From Nocardia cyriacigeorgica (lineage in GTDB: Bacteria; Actinomycetota; Actinomycetes; Mycobacteriales; Mycobacteriaceae), in contig NZ_JAAGUY010000008.1 of the NCBI RefSeq assembly GCF_010868145.1, forward strand, positions 62,001 through 126,000: DNA of 64,000 bases, read 5' to 3'. Of the stretch, positions 27,965 to 37,034 are shown piece by piece. Position 1 is the stretch's first letter, and every line of letters starts with the position of its first letter. The notes under the pieces are model-generated. The model worked only from the letters and a program-made list of their open reading frames with translations. It was not told the origin of the DNA and did not search any database. The translations under genes and the position numbers were made by a program.

Positions 27965-29827
27965 GTGCCTCGGCGGACGCTCGACTCGTTGGTGACGGAA
28001 GTCGCCGCGGAGCTCATGGGTGTCGACGCAACGACGATGGTGTCGGCGACCGAAAAGGTACTGGCCACGCTGGTCGAATACTTCGACGTCGACTTCAGCT
28101 ACGTGCGGCATACCGATACCGAACGGCGGGCGACGATCTTGGTCGCGGAATGGCCGCATCGAGCGAATGTGCCGGATCCGGACCCGCTGCGGGTGATCTA
28201 CTTCGAACACGCCGATTCGGTGTTCCGCGCCCTCGAACACGCCACCGAGCCGTTCCTTGTCACTCCTGACGACGCCGACTATCAGGAGACGATCCAGCGT
28301 GCTTCTGGATTGCCCAACGTCACCTCGGCGGCGGTGCCGCTGGTGTCGCGCGGTCAATCCACCGGCCTGCTCGGGTTCATCAAGGTCGGTGACCGGGAAT
28401 GGAGCACTCGCGAGCTCAACGTCCTCAAGGCGATCGCCACACTTTTCGCCCAGCTACAGGCCCGCGTGGTGGCCGAGGAGCGGTTGCGCTACATCGCACT
28501 GCACGACGATCTGACCGGGCTGGCCAACCGGCGGGCCCTGCTCGAACACATGGAACACCGGCTCGGTGAAGGCAGCCCCGGCCCGGTGGCGGCGTTCTTC
28601 CTCGATCTGGACCGGCTCAAGGCGCTCAACGATTTCCTCGGCCACACCGCGGGCGACAACTTCATCCGCAGCCTGTCAACCCGGCTGAAGGAGAACCTCG
28701 ATACCAACGACATGATCGCCCGCCTCGGCGGCGACGAATTCGTCATCGTGCCCGCCAAACCGATGGACGCCGTCGCCGCCGAACACGAGGCGGGCCGTAT
28801 CCAACAGCTCATCGGACGGCGCGTCACCGTCGGTGGTGAGTCCGTCAGCCGAGCCGCGAGCATCGGCGTCGCGGTCGGCATTCCCGGCGAGACCACGGTG
28901 GCCGATGTGCTGCGACGCGCCGACCATGCCCTGCTCTCGGCGAAATCCGGTGGCGGTAACGGCGTCGCGATCTTCACCGACGCCATGCGCGCGCAGTTCG
29001 AGTTGCAGGACGATGTGGAGCTGAATCTGCGCGGCGCGGTCTCCGACGGATCGCTGATCCTGCACTACCAGCCGGAGGTCGACCTGCGCACCGGGCGGAT
29101 CGTGGCCATGGAGGCGCTGGTGCGCTGGCTGCATCCGACCAGGGGCCTGCTACCGCCGGGTGCCTTCGTCACCGTCGCCGAAGCCACCAATCTGGCCGGT
29201 GAACTCGGCCGCTGGGTGATCCGTTCGGCCTGTGCCCAGTTCGCCGAATGGCGCAGGCAGGGGCTGGCCGCGAATGTGGTGATGCGGATCAATGTCTCGC
29301 CGGTGCAGTTGGTGAGCCTGGATTTCGTGGAGCGAATCGAAGACATCCTGCGCATGTTCGGCATCGACGGCAGTTCGGTCTGCCTCGAGATCACCGAGCA
29401 TGTGGTGGTGCAGGATCTGGCCCGCACCCAGGTCACGCTGCGCGGGCTCAAGCGCATGGGCGTGCAGATCGCCATCGACGATTTCGGCACCGGCTACAGC
29501 TCCCTCTCGCATCTGAAAGCGCTGCCGGTGGACGCGGTGAAGATCGATCGCGGATTCGTGCAGCGGCTCGGCGCGAGCACCGACGATCTGGCCATCGTGA
29601 AGTCGATCATCGGGCTTGCCGGGTCGTTCGGGCTCGGCGTGGTCGGTGAGGGTGTGGAGACGCCGGTCGCCGCCCGCACGTTGGTCGGGCTCGGCTGCTA
29701 CCGGGCTCAGGGCTTCCTGATCGCGCGGCCCATGCCCGCCGAGGAGGTCGAGCAGCATCTGGCCGCAGGGCGAATCCCGCTCAATCTGGATCTGCCGCGC
29801 GTCGATCGGAACCTGACCGCTCGCTGA
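27965..29827 (+). CDS. GAF-GGDEF-EAL c-di-GMP cyclase/phosphodiesterase (Rv1354c type)
   Basis: 620 aa. GTG 27965 follows GGAGA and is preferred to the longer ORF. An N-terminal GAF-like sensor (residues ~1-170) precedes a GGDEF domain with intact RLGGDEFVIVP and an EAL domain with MEALVRWL, RINVSP, LEITEHVV, AIDDFGTGYSS, VKIDRGF, VGEGVET and AQGFL. All metal and catalytic EAL positions are kept. The I-site (RxxD five residues before GGDEF) is missing: DTND is found there, so product inhibition is unlikely. It is probably bifunctional in making and degrading c-di-GMP in the cytosol. M. tuberculosis Rv1354c has the same GAF-GGDEF-EAL order. Confidence 0.93.
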   Translation: MPRRTLDSLVTEVAAELMGVDATTMVSATEKVLATLVEYFDVDFSYVRHTDTERRATILVAEWPHRANVPDPDPLRVIYFEHADSVFRALEHATEPFLVTPDDADYQETIQRASGLPNVTSAAVPLVSRGQSTGLLGFIKVGDREWSTRELNVLKAIATLFAQLQARVVAEERLRYIALHDDLTGLANRRALLEHMEHRLGEGSPGPVAAFFLDLDRLKALNDFLGHTAGDNFIRSLSTRLKENLDTNDMIARLGGDEFVIVPAKPMDAVAAEHEAGRIQQLIGRRVTVGGESVSRAASIGVAVGIPGETTVADVLRRADHALLSAKSGGGNGVAIFTDAMRAQFELQDDVELNLRGAVSDGSLILHYQPEVDLRTGRIVAMEALVRWLHPTRGLLPPGAFVTVAEATNLAGELGRWVIRSACAQFAEWRRQGLAANVVMRINVSPVQLVSLDFVERIEDILRMFGIDGSSVCLEITEHVVVQDLARTQVTLRGLKRMGVQIAIDDFGTGYSSLSHLKALPVDAVKIDRGFVQRLGASTDDLAIVKSIIGLAGSFGLGVVGEGVETPVAARTLVGLGCYRAQGFLIARPMPAEEVEQHLAAGRIPLNLDLPRVDRNLTAR

Positions 29828-29928
29828 CCGGTGCCGTTTGACCGGTTGGCTGGTTCTTTCACGCCTGTTCACGTGCCGTTCGACGCGACGGTTCCGGCGG
29901 TAACCCGGCTGACGTCACGATCGGCGGC

Positions 29929-31056
29929 GTGCGCATCGTGCAGCTGGCGAACTTCTACGGCCCGCGGTCGGGTGGCTTGCGCACCGCACTGCATCACCTC
30001 GGCGAAGGCTATGCGGCTGCCGGTCACGAGGTGGTACTCATCGTGCCAGGCGCGCGGCGCGGTGAGGAACTGCTGCCCACCGGTGCCCTGCGAATCACGC
30101 TGCCTGCCGTGGCGATCCCGGGGACCGGCGGCTACCGGGCTGCGGATCCGCGACGGGTTGCCGATGTGCTGGCCGGGCTGCGGCCGGATGTGCTCGAGGT
30201 ATCGGACCGGTTGACGTTGCGTGGTTTCGGCCGCTGGTCCCGGCGCCGTGACGTCGCGAGCGTGATGATCTCCCATGAACGGCTGGACCGGCTGCTCGGC
30301 CAGATCATGCCCCGCGCACTTGCCCGTCGCTGCGCCGATCTGGCCAATCGCCGCACCGCCACCGAATACGACATCGTGGTGTGCACAACGGAATTCGCGC
30401 GGGCGGAGTTTCATCGGATCGGCGCTGCGAACGTCGAACTGGTACCGCTCGGTGTCGACCTCGACCTGTTCAGTCCGCGCCGCGCCGACAACGGATTGCG
30501 CGCCGACCTCGGTGTGCCCGGCCGCCCGCTGCTGGTGCACTGCGGCAGGCTCTCGGTGGAAAAGCGGGTGGACCGCAGCATCGAGGCGGTGGCCGCGCTG
30601 CGGCAGTCCGGGGTCGAGGCGAGGCTGGTGGTCGCGGGGGATGGGCCGCGACGCGACGCTCTGCATCGGCGCGCACGTGCGCTGCCCACCCTCCCGGGCG
30701 GTCGGCCCGCGGTGCATTTCACCGGCTTCATCACCGACCGGTCGATGGTGGCGACACTTCTCGCCACGGCGGATGTTTCGCTGGCGCCAGGCCCGCACGA
30801 GACCTTCGGGCTCGCGGCGCTCGAGGCGCTGGCCGCGGGCACCCCCGTGGTGGCGAGCCGGTCCTCGGCGCTCGCCGATATCGTCACCGCCGACTGTGGC
30901 GCGGTGGCCGACGATGATCCCGGTGCCTTCGCCGACGCCGTCACCGAGGTGCTTGCACTGCCGCAGGCCGGTCGTCGGCAGGCGGCGCGCCGCCGCGCCG
31001 AGCAGTTCACCTGGCCCGCCGCGGTCGCGGGCATGCTCGCCGTGCTCGGTGGTTGA
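29929..31056 (+). CDS. pimC: GT4 glycosyltransferase, PimC-like mannosyltransferase
   Basis: 375 aa, GTG start. The N-terminal MRIVQLANFYGPRSGGLRTA and the GPHETFGLAALEALAAGTPV segment (E-x7-E of GT4 retaining enzymes) are clear. HCGRLSVEKRVDRSIEAV is the donor-binding turn. From memory it closely resembles PimC, the GDP-mannose-dependent phosphatidylinositol dimannoside mannosyltransferase known from some mycobacteria; the closely worded N-terminus supports this. The assignment of acceptor is inference. The next gene is a separate unit. Confidence 0.8.
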   Translation: MRIVQLANFYGPRSGGLRTALHHLGEGYAAAGHEVVLIVPGARRGEELLPTGALRITLPAVAIPGTGGYRAADPRRVADVLAGLRPDVLEVSDRLTLRGFGRWSRRRDVASVMISHERLDRLLGQIMPRALARRCADLANRRTATEYDIVVCTTEFARAEFHRIGAANVELVPLGVDLDLFSPRRADNGLRADLGVPGRPLLVHCGRLSVEKRVDRSIEAVAALRQSGVEARLVVAGDGPRRDALHRRARALPTLPGGRPAVHFTGFITDRSMVATLLATADVSLAPGPHETFGLAALEALAAGTPVVASRSSALADIVTADCGAVADDDPGAFADAVTEVLALPQAGRRQAARRRAEQFTWPAAVAGMLAVLGG

Positions 31057-31138
31057 GCGAATCGTTCCAGATCGTGGCTCGGATCGGTAATGTCCGGCTG
31101 ACATTCGCTGATGGACGAACAGATCGGAAGTGGGATCG

Positions 31139-32047
31139 ATGGGTCGCGTGCGGGCACGCCGGAGGGCGACGGTTCAGGGCGCCAAGACCGTGATCACGGG
31201 CGCGGCGAGCGGGATCGGCCGAGCCACCGCCAAGGCTGCCGCCGCTGAAGGAGCCGAACTGGTGCTCACCGATATCGACGCGGCCGGCCTGGCCGCCACG
31301 GTCGCCGATATCGAACGTGACGGCGGGAAGGTGCTGGTCGCGACGCCGCTCGACATCACAGACCATGAGGCCGTCGTCGCGTTCGCCGACGATGTGCACT
31401 CCCGCTTCGGCAGCGTGGATGTGGTGATGAACGTGGCTGGCACCTCGGTATGGGGCACCGTCGACAGCCTCGAGCACCGGCATTGGCAGCGGATGGTCGA
31501 CATCAACCTGATGGGGCCGATCCACGTGATCGAAACCTTCGTCCCGGAAATGGTTCGCGCAGGTCGGGGTGGTGCGCTGGTCAACGTCTCCTCGGCTGCC
31601 GGGCTGCTCGCGCTGCCCTGGCATGCGGCCTACAGCGCCAGCAAGTACGGCCTGCGCGGTCTCTCCGAGGTGCTGCGGTTCGAACTGGCCCAGCACGGTA
31701 TCTCGGTCCACCTGGTGGCACCGGGCGCGGTGAATACGCCGCTGGTGCAGAGCTTCGAGCTCGTCGGCGTTGACAAGGAGGATCCGCGGGTCCGCAAACT
31801 GGTCTCCCGGTTCACCAGTCACGCGGTCTCGCCGGAGCGGGTGGCGACGGCGATCCTTCGGGGTATCGAACGCAACCGATTCATCGTCTACACCTCGTTC
31901 GATATCCGCTTCGGCTACTGGTGGAAGCGCAAGTTCGCGTTCCCCTACGAGTTGCTGATGCGGCAGGCCAACGTGCAGTTCAGCAGGCTTCGAACTTCTC
32001 TGAACAATCGAGAGTCTCCGCGCAATCGAGAGTCCCCGCGGGGCTGA
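31139..32047 (+). CDS. Short-chain dehydrogenase/reductase (SDR)
   Basis: 302 aa from ATG 31139, with GGAAG about 8 bp upstream. The GTG at 31130 is in frame but abuts that site. TVITGAASGIGRATAKAA is the TGxxxGxG cofactor motif, NVAGTSVWG the NAG-type motif, and SSAAGLLALPWHAAYSASKYG holds Ser and the YxxxK active site. Classical SDR, oxidoreductase on an unknown alcohol or ketone substrate. The C-terminal tail (YWWKRKFAFPYELLMRQANV) is longer than usual and basic. The last 68 bp overlap the 3' end of soxR on the other strand and include an 18-bp tandem repeat that makes the tail [12 protein letters not shown]. Confidence 0.9.
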   Translation: MGRVRARRRATVQGAKTVITGAASGIGRATAKAAAAEGAELVLTDIDAAGLAATVADIERDGGKVLVATPLDITDHEAVVAFADDVHSRFGSVDVVMNVAGTSVWGTVDSLEHRHWQRMVDINLMGPIHVIETFVPEMVRAGRGGALVNVSSAAGLLALPWHAAYSASKYGLRGLSEVLRFELAQHGISVHLVAPGAVNTPLVQSFELVGVDKEDPRVRKLVSRFTSHAVSPERVATAILRGIERNRFIVYTSFDIRFGYWWKRKFAFPYELLMRQANVQFSRLRTSLNNRESPRNRESPRG

Positions 32048-32522
32048 CGCCCTCGGGGCAGTTGAGGTGCACGTCGAGCATGCGCGCGCCGGGGCCTTCG
32101 TTGCCGAGGTGGTCGAACTCGTTGACGATCTTGCAACTGCCGAGTGACAGGCAGCCGCAGCCGATGCAGTCGGTGAGGTTGTCACGCAAACGCACCAGTT
32201 GGGTGATGCGTTCTTCGAGGTCCGTGCGCCAGGTGGTGGACAGCGTCTCCCAGTCTCGCCGGGTCGGATTACGGCCCTCCGGCAACCGATCGAGGGCATC
32301 GCGGATCTCGCTCAGCGGGATCCCGACCCGCTGTGAGATACGGATGAAAGCGACCCGACGCAGCGTTTCCCTGGTGTATCGGCGTTGGTTGCCGCTGGTG
32401 CGGCGGCTCGATATGAGCCCCTCGCGTTCGTAGAAGTGCAACGCGGAGACCGCTACTCCGCTACGCTCGGACAGCTGACCGGGAGTCAGCTCCTTGGCAC
32501 GCCAATCTGCTGTCGTCGTCAT
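31980..32522 (-). CDS. soxR: SoxR, redox-sensitive MerR-family activator with Cys-rich tail
   Basis: 180 aa. N-terminal MerR HTH ([20 protein letters not shown]), dimerisation helix and a C-terminal cluster [12 protein letters not shown], which is the C-x2-C-x-C-x5-C ligand set of the [2Fe-2S] cluster. Redox-active compounds oxidise the cluster and turn on target promoters. Here the tail is extended by [18 protein letters not shown], adding three cysteines not needed for the cluster. A SoxR box sits just upstream of its own start. The 3' end overlaps the convergent SDR gene by 68 bp. Confidence 0.93.
   Translation of the reverse strand: MTTTADWRAKELTPGQLSERSGVAVSALHFYEREGLISSRRTSGNQRRYTRETLRRVAFIRISQRVGIPLSEIRDALDRLPEGRNPTRRDWETLSTTWRTDLEERITQLVRLRDNLTDCIGCGCLSLGSCKIVNEFDHLGNEGPGARMLDVHLNCPEGVSPAGTLDCAETLDCSEKFEAC
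32005..32040. repeat. 18-bp tandem repeat in the SDR/soxR overlap
   Basis: CAATCGAGAGTCTCCGCG (32005-32022) is followed by CAATCGAGAGTCCCCGCG. It codes for NRESPR twice in the SDR and for TLDC twice in SoxR ([12 protein letters not shown]). Because 18 is a multiple of three, both frames survive the duplication. Confidence 0.9.
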
Positions 32523-32538
32523 TCTGCACTCCTCCTTT

Positions 32539-32558
32539 ACCTGAACCCTACTTCAGGT
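32539..32558. promoter_or_regulatory. SoxR box upstream of soxR
   Basis: ACCTGAACCCTACTTCAGGT is an inverted repeat (ACCTGAA/TTCAGGT with a 6-bp centre), similar to the enterobacterial SoxR box in its CCT...AGG arms. It lies 17 bp before the soxR ATG, beside AGGAG. SoxR probably regulates itself from here, and perhaps the arcA region too. Confidence 0.75.
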
Positions 32559-32656
32559 TATCCGGTCTTCGGGGCGAATCGTCGCACATCACCACCGGAG
32601 GCAAGGACACGCGGCAATTCCGTGCTCTCCAGGCGTTGGCGAACTACGGTCGGATC

Positions 32657-33967
32657 ATGGGACCAGATGCGGTACCGGCGAACCCCGGCGACGGGCCGAT
32701 TCCCGGTGACGGATGGGACACCGACCCGGGCACCGAACCCGCGGCCACACCACGGCTCGCGGTGACTTCCGAGGTCGGCACGCTGCGCACGGTGCTGTTG
32801 CACCGGCCCGGCAACGAGTTGCGCAGGCTGACCCCGCGCAACAACGACCAACTGCTCTTCGACGGCATCCCGTGGGTCGAGCGCGCCCAGCAGGAACACG
32901 ACACGTTCGCGGGCGTCCTACGCGAACGCGGTGTCGAGGTGCTGTTGCTGGCCGACCTGCTCGCCGAGACCCTCGCCGTCAGCGGAGCCGCCCGCATCCA
33001 GGGCATCTCCGCCGCCGTCGACGCCCGCAGGCTCGGCCACACCCTGGCCGACGAACTGGCCGCATACCTTCGTGGCGTCCCTGCTCGGGAGCTGGCCGAG
33101 ATCCTGATGGCGGGCATGACCTTCGACGAACTGCCCTTCGAAGCCGACACGACCTCGCTGGTGCGGCGGATGCATCACGGGGCGGATTTCGTCATCGATC
33201 CGCTGCCCAACCTGCTGTTCACCCGCGACTCCTCGTTCTGGGTCGGCCCGCGCGTGGCGATCACCGCGCTGGCCCTGCCCGCCAGGATGCGCGAGACCTC
33301 GCTGACCGACCTCATCTACGCCTTCCACCCACGTTTCCTCGGGGTGCGCCGGGCCTATGAATCGCATACCGCCCCCATCGAAGGTGGCGACGTCCTGCTG
33401 CTCTCGCGCGGTGTGCTCGCCGTCGGTGTCGGCGAACGCACCTCACCCGCCGGCGCGGAGGCGTTGGCGCGCAGCCTCTTCGACGACAGCCTCGCCCACA
33501 CCGTGCTGGTCGTGCCCATCGCGCAGAACCGCGCCACCATGCACCTGGACACCGTATGCACCATGGTCGACACCGATGCGTTGGTCATGTATTCGGCGGT
33601 GCGGGAAACTCTGTCCGCCTTCACCATCCAGCGCGCCGACGACTACGAGCGCGACGGCGGCAAGGTCATCATGCGTGGGCCCGACCCGTTCCTGCCCGCC
33701 GCCGCCGACGCGATGGGCATCGGGAAACTGCGGGTGATCGACACCGGGCTCGACGGCGTCACCGCCGAACGTGAACAGTGGGACGATGGCAACAACACCT
33801 TGGCCCTGCGACCGGGTGTCGTCGTCGCCTATGAACGCAATGAAATGACCAATGCCCGGCTGCTGGACGCCGGCATCGAGGTGCTGCCCATTCCGGGATC
33901 CGAATTGGGTTCCGGGCGTGGCGGTCCGCGCTGCCTGTCGTGCCCGCTGTCCCGGGACGATGTGTGA
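32657..33967 (+). CDS. arcA: Arginine deiminase
   Basis: 436 aa from ATG 32657. A TTG start seven codons upstream is also possible. Motifs: [16 protein letters not shown] near the N-terminus, [45 protein letters not shown] and the catalytic cysteine in [16 protein letters not shown] at the very end. It hydrolyses L-arginine to L-citrulline and ammonia. No arcB, arcC or arcD is next to it, so it probably works alone for ammonia or citrulline production or acid stress, not the full ATP-yielding pathway. A GntR regulator follows 10 bp downstream. Confidence 0.93.
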   Translation: MGPDAVPANPGDGPIPGDGWDTDPGTEPAATPRLAVTSEVGTLRTVLLHRPGNELRRLTPRNNDQLLFDGIPWVERAQQEHDTFAGVLRERGVEVLLLADLLAETLAVSGAARIQGISAAVDARRLGHTLADELAAYLRGVPARELAEILMAGMTFDELPFEADTTSLVRRMHHGADFVIDPLPNLLFTRDSSFWVGPRVAITALALPARMRETSLTDLIYAFHPRFLGVRRAYESHTAPIEGGDVLLLSRGVLAVGVGERTSPAGAEALARSLFDDSLAHTVLVVPIAQNRATMHLDTVCTMVDTDALVMYSAVRETLSAFTIQRADDYERDGGKVIMRGPDPFLPAAADAMGIGKLRVIDTGLDGVTAEREQWDDGNNTLALRPGVVVAYERNEMTNARLLDAGIEVLPIPGSELGSGRGGPRCLSCPLSRDDV

Positions 33968-33977
33968 GCTGGGGGCC

Positions 33978-34337
33978 ATGCTCGAAATCACCGTGTCGCA
34001 CGAGTCCGCCGTGCCACCCTACGAACAGCTCCGTCTCGGTGTCGTCGCCCAGGTGCGGGCGGGCACACTGACCGCGGGCACCAAGATCCCCACCGTGCGC
34101 GCCCTGGCCGCGCAGCTCGGGCTCGCCCCGAACACCGTCGCCCGCGCCTATCGGGAGCTCGAAGCCGACGGTGTCCTCGAAACCCGTGGCAGGCTCGGCT
34201 CGTTCATCGCCTCCTCCGGGGACCCGACCCGCGATCAGGCGGGAAGGGCCGCCACCGAGTACGTCGCGACGATGCGCAGGCTCGGTCTCGACGACGAGGC
34301 CGCGTTGCGCTATGTCCGGGCGGCACTGGAGGGCTGA
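33978..34337 (+). CDS. GntR-family regulator, YtrA type (short C-terminus)
   Basis: 119 aa. MLEITVSHESAVPPYEQLRL, then a winged HTH with IPTVRALAAQLGLAPNTVARAYRELEADGVLETRGRLGSF, cited by its limits IPTVRALAAQLG and NTVARAYRELEADGV. The C-terminal part is a short helix pair, typical of the YtrA subfamily, which lacks a large ligand domain. ATG 33978 is preceded by GAGCTGGGGG. Ten bp after arcA, so likely an operon partner that may regulate arcA. Confidence 0.88.
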   Translation: MLEITVSHESAVPPYEQLRLGVVAQVRAGTLTAGTKIPTVRALAAQLGLAPNTVARAYRELEADGVLETRGRLGSFIASSGDPTRDQAGRAATEYVATMRRLGLDDEAALRYVRAALEG

Positions 34338-34347
34338 ACGCGAGCGG

Positions 34348-35952
34348 TCAGCGCCAGCTCGGCAACCACAGGTGGTCCTGCCAGTTGCCGGGTGTGATCG
34401 GCATGGCCGTCAGAATCGGCCACAGCCAGATGAAGTTCGCGATCACCAAGCCCAGATACAGGCTCACGATGAGCAGTCCGAGCCGATAGCGCTCGGTGGG
34501 CGGTGCTGCCATGAACGTGCCGGTTGGCCCGCGCGGAACCGGTATCCGCCGGGCAGGGCCGAGAATATCGGCGAGTACCAGCGATACCGCCATCACGAGG
34601 AACGGTGCGAGCACCACGGCGTAGAAGTAGTACATCTGTCGGTCGAGCGTGATGAACCACGGCAGCAGTCCCGCCGCGTAGCCGGTGAGCACCGCGGCGT
34701 AGCGCCAATCGCGGCGCACGATGGTGCGCCACAGCGCCCACGCCAGCACCGGGAACGCGATCCACCAGATGGCAGGCGTGCCGACCAGCATCACGGCCTT
34801 GACACACTGAGTCTGCCCGCAGCCGGTGACACCGGAATCGGCGTAGTAGTAGAGCATCGGCCGCAGGCCCATCGGCCAGGTCCACGGCTTGGACTCCCAC
34901 GGATGATGGTTGCCCGCCGAGTTGGTCAACTCCTCGTGGAAGGTCAGCACCTTGGCGCTGTAATACCAGAGCGAGCGCAGGGCGTCGGGGACGAAGGAGA
35001 AGAAGCCGCCGGTGCCCACTTCGGTGCCGACGGCCCAGCGGCTGAAGCCGGTCTCGCTGGAGAACCAGGCCCAATAGGTCGCGAGATAGACCCCGATCGG
35101 GACCAGCACCAGCGCGTACAGCGCGGGCCCGATATCGCGTAGCGCGGTGCCGATCCACGGCCTGCGCACCCGGTAGCCGCGTCGCGCGGCGAAGTCGAAG
35201 CACACGCTGAGCAGACCGAACGCGGCAATGAAATACAGACCCGACCATTTGGTCCCGCAGGCAAGACCGAGCATGACACCCGCTCCGAACCGCCACCAGC
35301 GCACACCGAGCCGTGGACCCAGTGGACTGTCACCGATGCGGCCCTCGGCGTCGGCTCTCGCCATCCGTTCGCGCACCTGGTCGCGGTCGACGATCAAACA
35401 ACCGAATGCCGCGGTCGCGAACAGCGCGAGGAAGATATCCAGCATGCCGATGCGCGAGGAGACGAACGTGGCGCCGTCGGCGATCAGCAGCAGGCCCGCT
35501 AGCGCGCCGATCATCGTCGAGCGCGTCATCCGGCGCACGATCCGGATCACCAGCAGCACCAGAACGGTGCCGGCCAGAGCGGCCGAAAAACGCCAGCCCC
35601 AGCCGTTGTAGCCGAACAGCGCCTCACCGAAGGCGATGAGTTGTTTGCCGACCGGTGGATGTACCACCAGCCCGTAGGCGGGGTTGTCCTCCACTCCGCC
35701 GCCGGTCAGGAGCTGATAGCCCTGCGGCGCGTAATGCTTCTCGTCGAAGACCGGGGTGCCCCCGTCGGTCGGGTAGTTGAGCATGGTGAACCGGGTCACC
35801 GCCGCCAGCGCGGTGAGGAACACTGTCACCAGCCAGCCGCGGGCGGTGTCGAGCGGCCCGAAATCGGGGGAGGGGCGCAGCGGCGCGGGGCTCGACCAGG
35901 AACGGATCGGCCGAGAGGGCGCGACGGAGCGCTGGTCGGTCACCTGGGTCAC
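34348..35952 (-). CDS. pmt: Protein O-mannosyltransferase (Pmt)
   Basis: 534 aa from GTG 35952 (VTQVTDQRSVAPS). A longer ORF reaching 36321 runs into the divergent rsmI gene and is rejected. GT39 features are a cytosolic N-tail, a first membrane helix, the acidic loop motif GGTPVFDEKHYAPQGYQLL with the catalytic Asp-Glu pair, VVHPPVGKQL and about ten transmembrane helices. It transfers mannose from polyprenyl-phosphate mannose to Ser/Thr of proteins exported by Sec. Its place back to back with rsmI matches Rv1002c/Rv1003 of M. tuberculosis. Confidence 0.95.
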   Translation of the reverse strand: MTQVTDQRSVAPSRPIRSWSSPAPLRPSPDFGPLDTARGWLVTVFLTALAAVTRFTMLNYPTDGGTPVFDEKHYAPQGYQLLTGGGVEDNPAYGLVVHPPVGKQLIAFGEALFGYNGWGWRFSAALAGTVLVLLVIRIVRRMTRSTMIGALAGLLLIADGATFVSSRIGMLDIFLALFATAAFGCLIVDRDQVRERMARADAEGRIGDSPLGPRLGVRWWRFGAGVMLGLACGTKWSGLYFIAAFGLLSVCFDFAARRGYRVRRPWIGTALRDIGPALYALVLVPIGVYLATYWAWFSSETGFSRWAVGTEVGTGGFFSFVPDALRSLWYYSAKVLTFHEELTNSAGNHHPWESKPWTWPMGLRPMLYYYADSGVTGCGQTQCVKAVMLVGTPAIWWIAFPVLAWALWRTIVRRDWRYAAVLTGYAAGLLPWFITLDRQMYYFYAVVLAPFLVMAVSLVLADILGPARRIPVPRGPTGTFMAAPPTERYRLGLLIVSLYLGLVIANFIWLWPILTAMPITPGNWQDHLWLPSWR

Positions 35953-36148
35953 GCCCCGATCGTATGCTGTGCGCGCATCGGTTCCGTATCCGTGGCCGCG
36001 GGCGTGGTGCGCCCGAGGCGGTGATAGAGGCGTGCGGGCCGAGGGGTTGGTACATCGCGGTTCCGGGCGCCGACCGACGTGGTGGCGCCGATGGATACGC
36101 TGCCAGGGGCAGCCGCGGCATGCGGTAGGCGATCGAGGCGGGAGTGCG

Positions 36149-37009
36149 GTGACCGGAGATACGGGTCCGACGGGCAGGCTGGTGCTCGCGGCGACACCGA
36201 TGGGCGATATCGGTGACGCCTCGCAGCGGCTTCGTGACGCGTTGGCCACCGCCGAGGTTGTCGCCGCCGAGGACACTCGGCGCACCAAAACGCTGGCAAA
36301 GGCGCTCGGCATCGAGATCACCGGGCGGGTGGTCAGCTTCTATGACCACGTGGAGACCGCGCGCATCCCCACGCTCCTCGACGACATCGAGTCGGGCAAT
36401 ACGGTCCTGCTGGTCACCGACGCGGGCATGCCCTCGGTGAGTGATCCCGGATATCGGTTGGTTGCCGCCTGCGTCGAGCGCGGGCTACCGGTCACCTGCC
36501 TGCCAGGCCCGTCTGCGGTCACCACAGCACTGGCCCTGTCCGGCCTGCCGGTGGAGCGGTTCTGTTTCGACGGCTTTCCACCCCGCAAATCCGGGCAGCG
36601 CCGGGAATGGTTGCGGGCCCTGGTCGCCGAACCACGCGCTTGCGTCTTCTTCGAGGCACCACACCGCCTCGCCGACTGCCTGGCCGACGCCGTGGAGGTC
36701 CTCGGCCCCGACCGGCGCGCCGCCGTCTGCCGCGAGCTGACCAAGACCTACGAGGAAATCGTGCGCGGCACCCTGGCCGAACTGGCCGCATGGGCAGTCG
36801 ATGGAGCACGTGGCGAAATCACCGTCGTCGTCGAGGGCGCCCAGCCGACGACGACCGAACCCGCCGACCTGGTCGCCGAGGTCGAGGCAAGGGTCGAGGA
36901 GGGTGTCCGTCTCAAAGAGGCCTGCGCCGAGATCGCCTCGACCACCGGCGTTTCCCGCAAGGAGCTGTACGACGCGGTCCTCGCCGCTCGCCGCGCGGAC
37001 CAATCCTGA
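36149..37009 (+). CDS. rsmI: 16S rRNA 2'-O-ribose C1402 methyltransferase
   Basis: 286 aa from GTG 36149 with GGCGGGAG upstream. Signature GRLVLAATPMGDIGDASQR, AEDTRRTKTLAKALGI, VTDAGMPSVSDPGYRLV and LPGPSAVTTALALSGLP of the tetrapyrrole-methylase-like RsmI family. It uses SAM to methylate C1402 in the ribosomal P site. Length is normal. It is divergent from pmt with about 196 bp between starts; this gap must hold both promoters. Confidence 0.96.
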   Translation: MTGDTGPTGRLVLAATPMGDIGDASQRLRDALATAEVVAAEDTRRTKTLAKALGIEITGRVVSFYDHVETARIPTLLDDIESGNTVLLVTDAGMPSVSDPGYRLVAACVERGLPVTCLPGPSAVTTALALSGLPVERFCFDGFPPRKSGQRREWLRALVAEPRACVFFEAPHRLADCLADAVEVLGPDRRAAVCRELTKTYEEIVRGTLAELAAWAVDGARGEITVVVEGAQPTTTEPADLVAEVEARVEEGVRLKEACAEIASTTGVSRKELYDAVLAARRADQS

Positions 37010-37034
37010 TCCCCAGAAGTGGGAGTAGCCGGCA

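Noticed and set aside
35953..36321. Longer N-terminus for pmt
   Set aside because: It would run into divergent rsmI and add a Ser/Arg-rich tail unlike known Pmt proteins.
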